Assembly: GCA_041908065.1 (NCBI GenBank)
Contig: JAYRGC010000072.1
Coordinates: forward strand, 1 to 27,094
Origin: JAYRGC01 sp041908065
GTDB taxonomy: Bacteria > Pseudomonadota > Alphaproteobacteria > UBA9219
Direction of reading: 5' to 3'
Length of the DNA stretch: 27,094 bases
In this document: positions 1 to 7,727 of the stretch, piece by piece
Numbering within the stretch: position 1 is the stretch's first letter
How the letters are laid out: the number at the start of each line of letters is the position of its first letter
Position numbers and translations under genes: made by a program
Notes under the pieces: generated by a model
Seen by the model: only the letters and a program-made list of their open reading frames with translations
What the model was told of the DNA's origin: nothing
Database searches by the model: none

Positions 1-136
1 CTGTTTATAATCTCGCTGCGCTGGGCTGCAAATCGGGCTTTTTCAAACTTTCGCTGCTCACGTACCTTTATGTACGCTGCGCGCGAAAGTTTGAAAAAGC
101 TAGATTTTCGCCGCAGCGGAACAAGATTCTAAACAG
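1..136. repeat. Large imperfect palindrome (intergenic repeat element)
   Basis: Nested inverted repeats make almost the whole stretch self-complementary. The outer arms are 1-13 and 124-136, with one mismatch. Middle arms CGCTGCG (14-20) and CGCAGCG (about 113-119) pair. The inner arms 37-54 (starting GCTTTTTCAAACTTTCGC) and 83-100 are a perfect 18-bp match. A short CGTAC/GTACG stem (61-65/72-76) closes the loop. There is no T-run after the hairpin, so an intrinsic terminator is not the obvious reading. The element may extend beyond the window start. It lies directly upstream of the diguanylate cyclase gene. A weakly similar right half is found at 12719-12778. Confidence 0.75.
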
Positions 137-170
137 GCTCTAACGCTTTTTTTCTGGTACATCACGACCT

Positions 171-1058
171 ATGTCGTCCGCATCCCCCATATACGATTCC
201 GGTTTCACCGGATCCCTGTCGAAAGTCGTCGACGAACACATAAAGTGGTTCGTTAATTGGCATCGCATGGCCTTCAACAATACCGCCCCGCGGGCTGAGC
301 AAGTCGACCGCCTCGGCGCGCCCTCTGGTTTCAGCGATTGGTACAAAAGCGCTATGCACGGCTTGCCGCACGATCAGCCGGTGATGGACAAGCTGGCGGT
401 CATGCACGACGATCTGCACAAGCTGGCGCGAGCGATTTTGCTGAAAACCCCCGACGGGCGAATGCCGGAACAACAAAACTACGAGGATCTGGCCAGAAGC
501 TACGAGGCGTTCATGCGCGGTCTGCGCCAATTGGAACGCGCTTTCGCCGTTGCCGCGTCGGGCATAGATCCGTTGACGGGATTGCGGTCCCGCGTCGGAA
601 TGCACGAAGAGCTGGAGAGGGAACAAGGACGTTTGGCGCGAGGGGGCAAGCCGTTTTGTCTGGCCATCATGGACATCGACAAGTTCAAGTCCATCAACGA
701 CACCCACGGCCACGAAGCCGGAGATCGCGTTTTAGTGTCGGTGGCCGGACACGTCATACGCTCGCTGCGTGTTTTCGACGACGCTTGGCGTTCAGGCGGC
801 GAGGAGTTTTTGCTCTGCCTTAAGGATGCCGATCTCGATACTGGAATAAAGGTGCTGGAACGACTGCGTTCCTGCGTCGAGGAAATGTCCACCCCGCTGG
901 CGGACGGAATCAAGATAAAGGTCACGGCGTCGTTCGGGATCATCGAGGCCTCGACGCAAGAGCCGCTGCGAGATCTTCTCCGCCGCGCCGACCAAGCCCT
1001 CTACCGCGCCAAAAACGAAGGCCGCAACCGCATAGTGCCGGCGATCGTCCATGCGTGA
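171..1058 (+). CDS. dgcZ: Diguanylate cyclase with N-terminal CZB zinc-sensing domain (DgcZ/YdeH type)
   Basis: This gene is predicted to make cyclic di-GMP from two GTP in the cytoplasm. Its 295 residues match the layout and length of Escherichia coli DgcZ (296): an N-terminal CZB helical domain (about 15-125) and a C-terminal GGDEF domain (about 133-291, beginning DPLTGLRSR). The active-site motif is GGEEF at 209-213. An intact RxxD inhibitory site, R200-V-F-D203, sits at the standard distance upstream, so product feedback inhibition is expected; E. coli DgcZ, as I recall it, has RxxE there. CZB histidines are visible at H23, H79 and H83. The position that aligns with the zinc-ligand Cys52 of DgcZ is Ser52, and no cysteine is nearby. 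There is no signal peptide or membrane segment. The ATG at 171 is the first good start. The gene is alone, convergent with the methyltransferase gene. The family assignment is strong; zinc responsiveness is uncertain. Confidence 0.9.
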   Translation: MSSASPIYDSGFTGSLSKVVDEHIKWFVNWHRMAFNNTAPRAEQVDRLGAPSGFSDWYKSAMHGLPHDQPVMDKLAVMHDDLHKLARAILLKTPDGRMPEQQNYEDLARSYEAFMRGLRQLERAFAVAASGIDPLTGLRSRVGMHEELEREQGRLARGGKPFCLAIMDIDKFKSINDTHGHEAGDRVLVSVAGHVIRSLRVFDDAWRSGGEEFLLCLKDADLDTGIKVLERLRSCVEEMSTPLADGIKIKVTASFGIIEASTQEPLRDLLRRADQALYRAKNEGRNRIVPAIVHA

Positions 1059-1117
1059 CGGCCTAGAGCGTTTCCCGATTAGGTTGGTGGGCTTTTCTTG
1101 CCGCTTGCGACGTTGGC

Positions 1118-1145
1118 GTTCCTCCCCCTAAGAAGGGGGAGGAAC
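1118..1145. repeat. 12-bp perfect hairpin between convergent genes
   Basis: GTTCCTCCCCCT at 1118-1129 pairs perfectly with 1134-1145 around a 4-nt loop. It lies between the convergent ends of the diguanylate cyclase and methyltransferase genes, so it could stall polymerase from both sides, but neither side has a clear T-run. The same left arm occurs in a second hairpin at 18807-18850, which suggests a small repeat family rather than a dedicated terminator. Confidence 0.6.
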
Positions 1146-1175
1146 AGGCCGTGATTGCAGTATCTTGGTCTAATT

Positions 1176-1835
1176 CTACGCTCGCGGCGGCAGCATCTTC
1201 CAGATCGTCACTTGGCGGGTATCGCGATCTTCCAATTCCCGCAGCACCGGAACTTCGTAACAGGCCAGCTTTTCCAACCCGTTGTCCGGCACATAGGCGC
1301 GTCCCGGGTCGGCCAATAATGCCTCCGCCCCCCTGAACAAGCTTAGCCCCAGCCACTTCAGAACCCGATGGCTCATGGCCTGTTCGTAACACACGTCTCC
1401 GGCGAGTATCAGATCGGCGTCCGTGAAGGGCGAACGCAAATCCAATCCGCGCAGGCATTCCACCTTGACCCCGTTGCGGGCGGCGTTCATCTGCGTCGCC
1501 ACCTGCGACAACGGATCTATGTCCGCCGCCATCACCTTGGCGGCTCCGGCCATCGCCGCCGCGATGCCCGCCACTCCGCTGCCCGCCGCGAAGTCCAGCA
1601 CGCGCTTGCCGCGCACGATCGCGGGGTTGTCCAGCAAGTAACGCGCCATGCCCTGTCCGCCCGCCCAGACGAAAGCCCAATACGGCGGCGGGGTGTTGGT
1701 CGCCTCTAACCATTGTTCCGTGGCTTGCCACAACGGAGTGATCTCCGTCGCCTGATGCAGCGTCATTTGCGGGATCAAAGGAACCGGAGCCAGAGCGGTA
1801 TTGGCGCGGATAAATTCGATCATCGCGGAACTCAT
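1176..1835 (-). CDS. Class I SAM-dependent protein lysine methyltransferase, ETFB-KMT (METTL20) type
   Basis: This 219-residue Rossmann methyltransferase resembles the family that trimethylates lysines on the beta subunit of electron transfer flavoprotein. It shows the family's PYWAFVWAGGQGMARYLLDN block (51-70), SAM motif I DFAAGSG (81-87), an acidic ribose-binding region ADIDP (104-108), and the post-motif II GDVCYE (146-151) where the human enzyme has a GDxFYD. DPGR (177-180) and a TIWKM C-terminus also follow the METTL20 pattern. General databases may call it an L11 or nicotinamide methyltransferase. The ATG at 1835 was chosen because it overlaps the ubiA stop by 4 bp (ATGA), which implies translational coupling; an in-frame upstream start would run deep into ubiA. 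The substrate is inferred from family resemblance. No etfA or etfB gene is in the window. Confidence 0.8.
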   Translation of the reverse strand: MSSAMIEFIRANTALAPVPLIPQMTLHQATEITPLWQATEQWLEATNTPPPYWAFVWAGGQGMARYLLDNPAIVRGKRVLDFAAGSGVAGIAAAMAGAAKVMAADIDPLSQVATQMNAARNGVKVECLRGLDLRSPFTDADLILAGDVCYEQAMSHRVLKWLGLSLFRGAEALLADPGRAYVPDNGLEKLACYEVPVLRELEDRDTRQVTIWKMLPPRA

Positions 1836-2749
1836 GCGATCTTCCCCGCCATTATGGCCAACAAGACCAGCAATCCGAAGTCGCGGTTGGATCGGAACCG
1901 TTTCAGGCAATCCTTAGGATCGTCCATCTTCCAGCCGTCTATCTGCCACGACAGATGCAATGCCGCCGCCCCTAATCCTATGTGCATTCCCCATCCGGCG
2001 TTCGCCGCTATTCCCGCCGCAGCCAGAAAGACCAGACAAGCCGCGTAAAACCCCATTATCCACCGTCGCGAGTCCTTGCCCAGCCTTAACGCCAAGGACT
2101 TAACGCCGATTGCCGCGTCGTCGCGCTTGTCCTGATGCGCGTAGATAGTGTCGTAGCCCAACGTCCAGAATATCCCCGCCAGATACAGCAACGCCGCAGG
2201 CATTTCGATCTCGCCCCGCGCCGCCGCCCATCCCATGACGGCTCCCCAGTTGAACGCCAAGCCCAACACCAGTTGCGGCCACCACGTCACGCGCTTGGCC
2301 AACGGATAAAGTAACACCACCGGAAGTATCGCCAGACCCAGCGACACGGCAAGGCCGTTCAACATAGCCAGAACCGCGAGCCCGCACAGCAACAGAAAGG
2401 CCAGCAATGCGCCCGCGCCCGCCATGCTCACGCTGCCGCTGGCCAAAGGACGCGAACGGGTGCGTTCCACCCTGCGGTCGAAGTCGCGGTCGAACATGTC
2501 GTTTATCACGCACCCCGCGCCGCGCATTGCCACAGCCCCTGCGCCGAAAAGCGTCATCAACCACAAATCGGGAAAGGCTCCGCCCGCCAAGGCTATCCCC
2601 CACCAGCACGGCAACAGCAAAAGCCACGTTCCCACGGGACGATCCAGCCGCATCAATCTGGCGTAGGGGCGCATCCACGGGGCAAGTTGGCGGTCTATCC
2701 AATCGCCCGAGAGCATGTCGGTGTGCGGGTTGTTAGAAGATTCCTGCAT
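1832..2749 (-). CDS. ubiA: 4-hydroxybenzoate polyprenyltransferase
   Basis: UbiA attaches the polyprenyl tail to 4-hydroxybenzoate in ubiquinone synthesis, at the cytoplasmic membrane. The 305-residue protein shows both aspartate-rich motifs: NDMFDRDFD (83-91, the NDxxDxxxD pattern), followed by RTRSRPLASG, and a second cluster YDTIYAHQDKRDD. Around these are about eight hydrophobic helices. The N-terminal PWMRPYARLMRLDRPVGTW is typical of proteobacterial UbiA. It lies 42 bp downstream of glmM on the same strand and overlaps the methyltransferase start by 4 bp, so glmM-ubiA-methyltransferase may be one transcript. Length and motifs are normal. A related prenyltransferase with another acceptor is possible but less likely. 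Confidence 0.93.
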   Translation of the reverse strand: MQESSNNPHTDMLSGDWIDRQLAPWMRPYARLMRLDRPVGTWLLLLPCWWGIALAGGAFPDLWLMTLFGAGAVAMRGAGCVINDMFDRDFDRRVERTRSRPLASGSVSMAGAGALLAFLLLCGLAVLAMLNGLAVSLGLAILPVVLLYPLAKRVTWWPQLVLGLAFNWGAVMGWAAARGEIEMPAALLYLAGIFWTLGYDTIYAHQDKRDDAAIGVKSLALRLGKDSRRWIMGFYAACLVFLAAAGIAANAGWGMHIGLGAAALHLSWQIDGWKMDDPKDCLKRFRSNRDFGLLVLLAIMAGKIA

Positions 2750-2791
2750 CAGTCTGTTATCCCGATAACCCGAGGAAACGCGCGGCAGCCT

Positions 2792-4141
2792 TTATGCTTT
2801 TCCGATTTTTTCCGCCAATTGTGATGCGATGCCGCGGATCTGGGTTTCATCCTCGCCTTCGGCCATTATGCGTATCAACGGCTCGGTTCCAGACTTGCGT
2901 ATCAAAAGGCGGCCTTTGCCCTCCAACGCCTTTTCGGATTCTTTTATAGTCGCCATCACTTCGGGGTTTTCCAAGACCGAGGCCTGAGCCTTGACGTTGA
3001 CCAAAAGCTGCGGCAACGGTTCGAACAGCTTGCAGGTTTCGCTGGCCGACGCCCCTCGCTCGCGAACTATCGCCAACACCTGAAGCGCGGCTATCAAGGC
3101 GTCTCCGGTGGTGCAGTAATCGCCCAGCACTATGTGTCCCGACTGCTCGCCGCCGACGTTGCATCCTTGGGCGCGCATGGCCTCGACCACATAGCGATCG
3201 CCTACGGGAGTGCGCTCCAGCTTGATGCCGCATCCCGACAGGAAACGCTCCATGCCGAGGTTGGACATGACGGTGGATACGACAGTCGCGTTCTTCAGCC
3301 TCCCCGCGTCGTTCCACGAACGGGCGATGAGCGAGATAAGCTGGTCACCGTCTATCACGTTTCCCTGCTCGTCGGCCATTATCAAGCGATCGGCGTCGCC
3401 GTCCAAGGCCAGCCCTATGTCGGCCTGATGCATCATCACCGCCTCGGCCATCAGGGCGGGATGGGTGGCTCCGCAACGGCGGTTTATGTTGCGACCGTCC
3501 GGTTGCGTGGCCACGGTTATCACCTCGGCCCCCAGTTCCCACAATATAGCCGGAGCCGCCTTGTAGGCTGCGCCGTTGGCGCAATCCACCACTATTCGCA
3601 TTCCGTCAAGGCGCAGTCCGGCAGGAAAGGTGCCTTTGACGTATTCGACATAGCGGCCTATGGCGTCGTCCAGACGGCTGGCCCGCCCCAGTTGCGCGGG
3701 CGGGGGCAAATCCGCCACCGCGCTGCCATCGGTCATGGCCGCTTCGATGCGCCTTTCCATGTCGTCGGACAGCTTGTAGCCGTCGGGGCCGAACAGCTTG
3801 ATCCCGTTGTCTTCGTAAGGATTGTGCGAAGCCGAGATCATCACTCCCAAGTCAGCCCGCAGGCTGCGCGTCAGCATGGCGACGGCTGGGGTAGGCAGGG
3901 GGCCTAAGAGGATGACGTCCATGCCGTGGGCTACGAATCCCGAAGTAAGAGCGGGCTCCAGCATATACCCCGACAGGCGGGTATCCTTGCCTATCACCAC
4001 GCGGTGGCGGTGTTCGCCGCGCCGGAACAGACTGGCGGCGGCCATAGCGACGTTAAGGGCGGTCGTGGCCGTCATCGGCTCGACGTTGGCGCGGCCGCGA
4101 ATGCCGTCGGTTCCGAACAGCTTGCGGGTATTTTCCTGCAT
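2792..4141 (-). CDS. glmM: Phosphoglucosamine mutase
   Basis: GlmM interconverts glucosamine-6-phosphate and glucosamine-1-phosphate, the second step toward UDP-GlcNAc for peptidoglycan and LPS. The 449 residues have the usual length and signatures: KLFGTDGIRG near the N-terminus (8-17), the phosphoserine loop MISASHNPYEDNGIKLF with the active serine at S105, the metal loop DGDADR (247-252), the sugar-binding GEQSGHI, and the C-terminal phosphate loop RKSGTEPLIRIMAEG. The enzyme normally needs phosphorylation of the active serine. GlmS, the preceding enzyme, is encoded far away at 24452-26272, so the pathway is not a compact operon here. The gene is divergent from cpoB. In many alphaproteobacteria glmM follows ftsH in the pal-ybgF-tilS-ftsH-glmM arrangement; that order is broken here. 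Confidence 0.96.
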   Translation of the reverse strand: MQENTRKLFGTDGIRGRANVEPMTATTALNVAMAAASLFRRGEHRHRVVIGKDTRLSGYMLEPALTSGFVAHGMDVILLGPLPTPAVAMLTRSLRADLGVMISASHNPYEDNGIKLFGPDGYKLSDDMERRIEAAMTDGSAVADLPPPAQLGRASRLDDAIGRYVEYVKGTFPAGLRLDGMRIVVDCANGAAYKAAPAILWELGAEVITVATQPDGRNINRRCGATHPALMAEAVMMHQADIGLALDGDADRLIMADEQGNVIDGDQLISLIARSWNDAGRLKNATVVSTVMSNLGMERFLSGCGIKLERTPVGDRYVVEAMRAQGCNVGGEQSGHIVLGDYCTTGDALIAALQVLAIVRERGASASETCKLFEPLPQLLVNVKAQASVLENPEVMATIKESEKALEGKGRLLIRKSGTEPLIRIMAEGEDETQIRGIASQLAEKIGKA

Positions 4142-4192
4142 GAATCTTCTCCTGTTTAGAGTCTCTCCGCCGCCATTACATATGGGTTATCT

Positions 4193-4221
4193 TTGCCACA
4201 ATTGCGTCCAAATAGCACAAT
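4193..4221 (+). promoter_or_regulatory. Candidate sigma-70-like promoter for cpoB
   Basis: TTGCCA at 4193-4198 and CACAAT at 4216-4221 are separated by 17 bp in the AT-richer gap between the divergent glmM and cpoB genes. Other hexamer pairings nearby (TTGCGT at 4202, TAATAT at 4221) have poorer spacing. This is pattern matching only. Confidence 0.3.
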
Positions 4222-4284
4222 AATATGGCGCGACAATAAGGAATCGCCTATTACCTGAAACAGGAACTAGGAAAAGAGCCGCCC

Positions 4285-5286
4285 ATGAATTCCCCTCTGC
4301 CGTCGTCTCCGTCGCATTTCCGCCCCGTCCGCGCCTCCGCCGTTAAAAAGGCTATGGCCGTGGCGTTGCTGGCCGCCGGAGCGTTTTTCTGGAGCGGGGC
4401 GGCGGCGTTCGCTCAGGACGACTCCTATCAGGCTTCCGAACCGGCTCCGATCGAGGCTGCGCCGCAACCGATTCCGCAAAGGAACAGCACGGTTTCAGGC
4501 GGCGTAACGGGGTATGAAGTCCGCCTGTCATCCATCGAGAACCAGATGCGTTCCATGAACGGAAATCTGGAACGGATCGAATTCGCCGTAAAACGCTTGG
4601 ACACGGCCATGCAAAGGATGCAGGGCGATTTCGACGCCAGATTGACCAAGCTGGAAACCGCGCCGCCTCCCGCGCCGCCGCAAGCGGCGGTGCCCGCGCC
4701 CGCGCCCGCACAGGCTTCGATTCCGCCTTCTTCCGCGCCGCCGTCTGCGGTCGCAGCTGCGAAGGAAAAGGAAAAGGAAATTCCTGCGGTCAACGGCACT
4801 TTGGGGTCGCTTAACGTTCAAGGGGAAAAGGTGACGGGCGGCACGAAAAACCCCAAGTCTCCGCCATTGCCGGAAAAACCGGAAGACTATGGGCTTACCG
4901 CGCAGGAGCAATACGACAAGGCTTTCGGCCTGCTTCGCCAAGCCGAGTATGAAGACGCGGGCAAGGCCTTCAAGCGTTTCATCGACAAAAACCCCAACGA
5001 CAAGCTGATAGAAAGCGCGCGTTACTGGTACGCCGAGACGTTTTACGTCAAATCGAAGTTCGCCGAAGCCGCAGTGGCCTTCGCCGACGCTTACCAGCAA
5101 AATCCTCGCGGCGGCAAAGCACCCGACAGCCTGTTAAAGCTGGCGATGTCGATGGCGGCCTTGGACAAAGTGGCGGACGCCTGCACCGCGCTGGGGGAAT
5201 TGAAGAATAAATATCCCAACGCTCCGGCCACCATCCGCGCCCGCACGGATCAGGAACGCGCCCGCTTGAAATGCGGCAAGCCGTAA
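4285..5286 (+). CDS. cpoB: Tol-Pal associated periplasmic protein CpoB/YbgF
   Basis: CpoB is a periplasmic protein that coordinates peptidoglycan synthesis with Tol-Pal driven outer-membrane constriction during division. The 333-residue protein has a Sec signal peptide (hydrophobic core about 23-40, likely cleavage at AFA|Q, 43/44), a coiled coil (about 75-124) that would trimerise, a Pro/Ala-rich linker (about 126-158) and C-terminal TPR-like repeats from about 207, beginning TAQEQYDKAFGLLRQAEYEDA. This is the complete family architecture. The start is ATG at 4285 with a purine-rich GGAAAAGAG upstream. The usual partners tolQRAB-pal are not in the window; instead the gene stands divergent to glmM and is followed by a 423-bp gap filled largely by a repeat element. 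Confidence 0.92.
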   Translation: MNSPLPSSPSHFRPVRASAVKKAMAVALLAAGAFFWSGAAAFAQDDSYQASEPAPIEAAPQPIPQRNSTVSGGVTGYEVRLSSIENQMRSMNGNLERIEFAVKRLDTAMQRMQGDFDARLTKLETAPPPAPPQAAVPAPAPAQASIPPSSAPPSAVAAAKEKEKEIPAVNGTLGSLNVQGEKVTGGTKNPKSPPLPEKPEDYGLTAQEQYDKAFGLLRQAEYEDAGKAFKRFIDKNPNDKLIESARYWYAETFYVKSKFAEAAVAFADAYQQNPRGGKAPDSLLKLAMSMAALDKVADACTALGELKNKYPNAPATIRARTDQERARLKCGKP

Positions 5287-5318
5287 TGCCAATGGCCTTA
5301 TGAAGCGATTCTCTGTCC

Positions 5319-5537
5319 GGCTCTGGCTCAAAATGGGTGGGTAATTTTGCGTCCAAACGCAACAGCAAAGGCCGTCATTGCGAGCGTCGCCCTTGCGACG
5401 AGAAGCAATCCAGAGTCATGGAACAACGGCACTGGATTGCTTCGCGGCCTGAAGAAGGCCGCTCGCAATGACGGCCTTTGGCCATATATTTCGCACTTTT
5501 GGGGAGGCAATACCCCCCCCCATTTTGGGCAAGAGCC
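5319..5537. repeat. MITE-like palindromic element, copy A
   Basis: The left end resembles GGCTCTTACGCAAAACGGGT (here with CAAAATGGGTGGG) and the right end is its inverted partner, ending AAGAGCC at 5537. The core (about 5366-5480) is a long inverted repeat opening with GTCATTGCGAGCGTCGCC and closing with the reverse complement GCTCGCAATGAC; the inner arms carry GCAATCCAG and CTGGATTGC. A run of nine C lies at 5513-5521. It occupies half of the 423-bp gap between cpoB and the coupling protein gene. The rest of that gap holds one short CCCTGAGCTTGTCGAAGGG motif and no gene that I can support. It has no coding capacity. Confidence 0.85.
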
Positions 5538-5583
5538 TTTTTCCTAAACTAGGAATTGGGTTCGCTAAAACTTTTTGCCCATT

Positions 5584-5602
5584 CCCTGAGCTTGTCGAAG
5601 GG
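5584..5602. repeat. Dispersed CCCTGAGCTTGTCGAAGGG motif
   Basis: A 19-bp motif of a widely dispersed bacterial intergenic repeat type. Reverse-complement relatives occur at 10374-10387 (TTCGACAGGCTCA) and 21142-21174 (TTCGACAGGCTCAGGGAAC, then a partial second unit). All three are intergenic. The function is unknown; such sequences can form small stem-loops. Confidence 0.6.
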
Positions 5603-5709
5603 AACGGGGGAGCGAAAAACGCAATATTAACCATTCTGGCCGTTTGTACTGAAGCCGGATAAGGGTATCATGGTCGCCGCGAAATCAGGGGATGTTTGGC
5701 CGATTATAA

Positions 5710-7710
5710 ATGACGATTCTACCGAAACACGCGCTTAATAAGCGCACGCATATCTATCGCGACGTTCGTCCGGCTTCCGTTCGCGTCGCCGAGTTCTGGA
5801 GCAAACGCGACGTTTTCTGCACGTCCATGGTGGCTTTGGCGGGGGCGTTGATCTCCCAGCCGGAGCTATACGGATGGGCGGACATACTTCTTCTTATAGC
5901 GGCGTTTTACGGGCGATGGGTTGCCAAACGTCCGTTCGAATTGCCGTTAAAGTTCCCCAAGAACGCCAGCGTGTCCGATCCGCATAATTCTCCGCCGGGA
6001 CGGGGCGGGGCCGGAAAGTCGGAAGGCATCCTTTATCTCGGCATCCTAAACGACAAGGATCATCCCGACCATGGTCGGGAGTTATGGCTCACCAACAACG
6101 ACGCGCGCACGCACATCCTGTTTCTAGGCACAACCGGATCGGGAAAGACCGAAGGACTGAAATCGCTGGTGGTCAACTCCCTGACGTGGGGATCCGGCTT
6201 CGTTTATGTAGACGGCAAGGCCGACACCGATCTGTGGGCTTCGCTGTACGCCATCGCCCGCCGCTTTGGCCGCGACGACGACTTGCTGGTGCTTAACTAC
6301 ATGACGGCCAATTCCGACAACGCCTCTCGATCCAACACCATGAACCCGTTCTCCAACGGTTCGGCTTCGTATTTGACGAACATGGTCACCAGCCTGATGC
6401 CCGATGCGGGCGGCAACAACGCCATGTGGAAAGAGCGCGCCATCGCCCTTTTGGGAGCGTTGATGCCCGCCATGACGTGGAAGAGGGATAAGCAGGGCTT
6501 GCTGTTGGACGTTGGCGTGCTGCGCGAGCATATCGAGCTTGCGCCCATAATCCGCCTGTCTCGCGACCCCAATTTGCCTGAGCGCGTTATACGTTCGTTG
6601 AAAGGCTATCTGAACACGCTGCCCGGATATGTGGACGAGGCCTTCGACGAGGAAGGCAACGAAAGGCCGCCCTCGCCCGACCAGCCGATGCACGATCTTT
6701 CGGTGGCGCGGCAACAACACGGCTATCTGTCGATGCAATTCACTCGCTCGCTGCAATCTTTGGGCGACGAATACGGCTATATCTTCAAGGCGCAGCTGGC
6801 CGACGTCGACGTCTTGGACGTGGTGCTGAACCGCCGCATTCTGGTCGTGCTTATCCCCGCCTTGGAAAAATCCGGCGACGAAGCCGCCAACTTGGGCAAA
6901 ATCGTCGCCGCCAGCTTGAAGGGCATGATGGGCGCGACGCTGGGCAACACGGTGCAGGGCAGCTGGGAAGAGGCGATAGAAAGCAAGCAAACCCGTTCCA
7001 ATTCGTCGTTCATGACGGTGTTCGACGAGGTAGGGTATTATACGGCGGAAGGCATGGCCGTGATGGCGGCGCAAGCGCGTTCGCTCGGTTTCTCGTTGAT
7101 ATTCGCGGCGCAAGATTTGCCGTCGATGGAAAAGCGCGTCAAGCAGGAGGCGAAGTCCATCCTCGGCAATTGCAACCTCAAGATATTCGGGAAGATCGAA
7201 GATCCCACCGACACCAAAAAATTCTTCGAGGAACACGTAGGAACCTTGTTCGTGATGGAAAACAAGGGGATGACATCCCCAACCAACACGGTATCCAGCC
7301 TGTTCTTGAGCAATCCGTTCTACGACGATCGCGGCACGGGAGCCGCCGTCGCCCGCGAGAGGGCCAAGTACGGAGATCTTCGCAAGCAGCGCGAGGGCGA
7401 AGTGCATATGCTGTTCGCCGAATACATCGTCAAGGGCAAGCTGTTTCATGCCGCGGCGGACAAAAGCAAGGCCATGCGCGTCCAACGCCCGTTGCCGGTT
7501 CCAGCCCACAACGCGCTTTCCGACGCACGCGAACGCGCCATATTGGAATTGGCGGCGCGCATGAAGGACAAGGACTGGCTAATGGAAAAATCGTCGCCTC
7601 CAACCGCGCCGGACGAGGCGATAACGGCGTTGGCAAAGGGGCTTAACGCCTTCAAAGGCTCTGTGGAAAGCGGAGCGTCCGCCTTGGCCTTCGTCGCAAG
7701 CGGGGGATGA
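5710..7710 (+). CDS. dotL: Type IVB secretion coupling ATPase, DotL/IcmO family (orphan)
   Basis: This 666-residue protein is the type IVB coupling protein family (DotL/IcmO of Legionella, TrbC-like of IncI plasmids), an inner-membrane hexameric ATPase that feeds substrates into the secretion channel. The N-terminal YRDVRP is followed by one or two hydrophobic segments (about 34-70). Walker A is GTTGSGKT (140-147) and Walker B ends FDE (438-440) in FMTVFDEVGYYTAEGMAVMA. Family blocks such as LVVNSLTWGSGFVYVDGK, QHGYLSMQFTRSL and NRRILVVLIPALEKSGDEAA are well conserved. It is shorter than Legionella DotL (about 780), mainly because the C-terminal tail that binds adaptors there is short. No other Dot/Icm gene lies in the window. 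Repeat elements lie on both sides. The ribosome site is weak: AGGGG lies about 18 nt upstream of the ATG. The frame is intact, so it is probably functional. Confidence 0.9.
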   Translation: MTILPKHALNKRTHIYRDVRPASVRVAEFWSKRDVFCTSMVALAGALISQPELYGWADILLLIAAFYGRWVAKRPFELPLKFPKNASVSDPHNSPPGRGGAGKSEGILYLGILNDKDHPDHGRELWLTNNDARTHILFLGTTGSGKTEGLKSLVVNSLTWGSGFVYVDGKADTDLWASLYAIARRFGRDDDLLVLNYMTANSDNASRSNTMNPFSNGSASYLTNMVTSLMPDAGGNNAMWKERAIALLGALMPAMTWKRDKQGLLLDVGVLREHIELAPIIRLSRDPNLPERVIRSLKGYLNTLPGYVDEAFDEEGNERPPSPDQPMHDLSVARQQHGYLSMQFTRSLQSLGDEYGYIFKAQLADVDVLDVVLNRRILVVLIPALEKSGDEAANLGKIVAASLKGMMGATLGNTVQGSWEEAIESKQTRSNSSFMTVFDEVGYYTAEGMAVMAAQARSLGFSLIFAAQDLPSMEKRVKQEAKSILGNCNLKIFGKIEDPTDTKKFFEEHVGTLFVMENKGMTSPTNTVSSLFLSNPFYDDRGTGAAVARERAKYGDLRKQREGEVHMLFAEYIVKGKLFHAAADKSKAMRVQRPLPVPAHNALSDARERAILELAARMKDKDWLMEKSSPPTAPDEAITALAKGLNAFKGSVESGASALAFVASGG

Positions 7711-7727
7711 CCGCGAAAACGAGAGCC

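Noticed and set aside
4141..4165. CTGTTTAGAGTCT near the glmM start as another copy of the 1-136 palindrome end
   Set aside because: Only about 12 bases match and none of the inner arms is present, so chance is likely.
5374..5480. Hairpin core of repeat copy A as a transcription terminator for cpoB
   Set aside because: The structure is strong, but it is one of a dispersed family and has no T-run at the base, so a repeat is the better explanation.
5670..5738. Short frame ATG at 5670 (22 codons) overlapping the start of the coupling-protein gene
   Set aside because: It could be a leader peptide, but it is short and has no recognised content; the AGGG before it is as likely random. Left out for lack of evidence.
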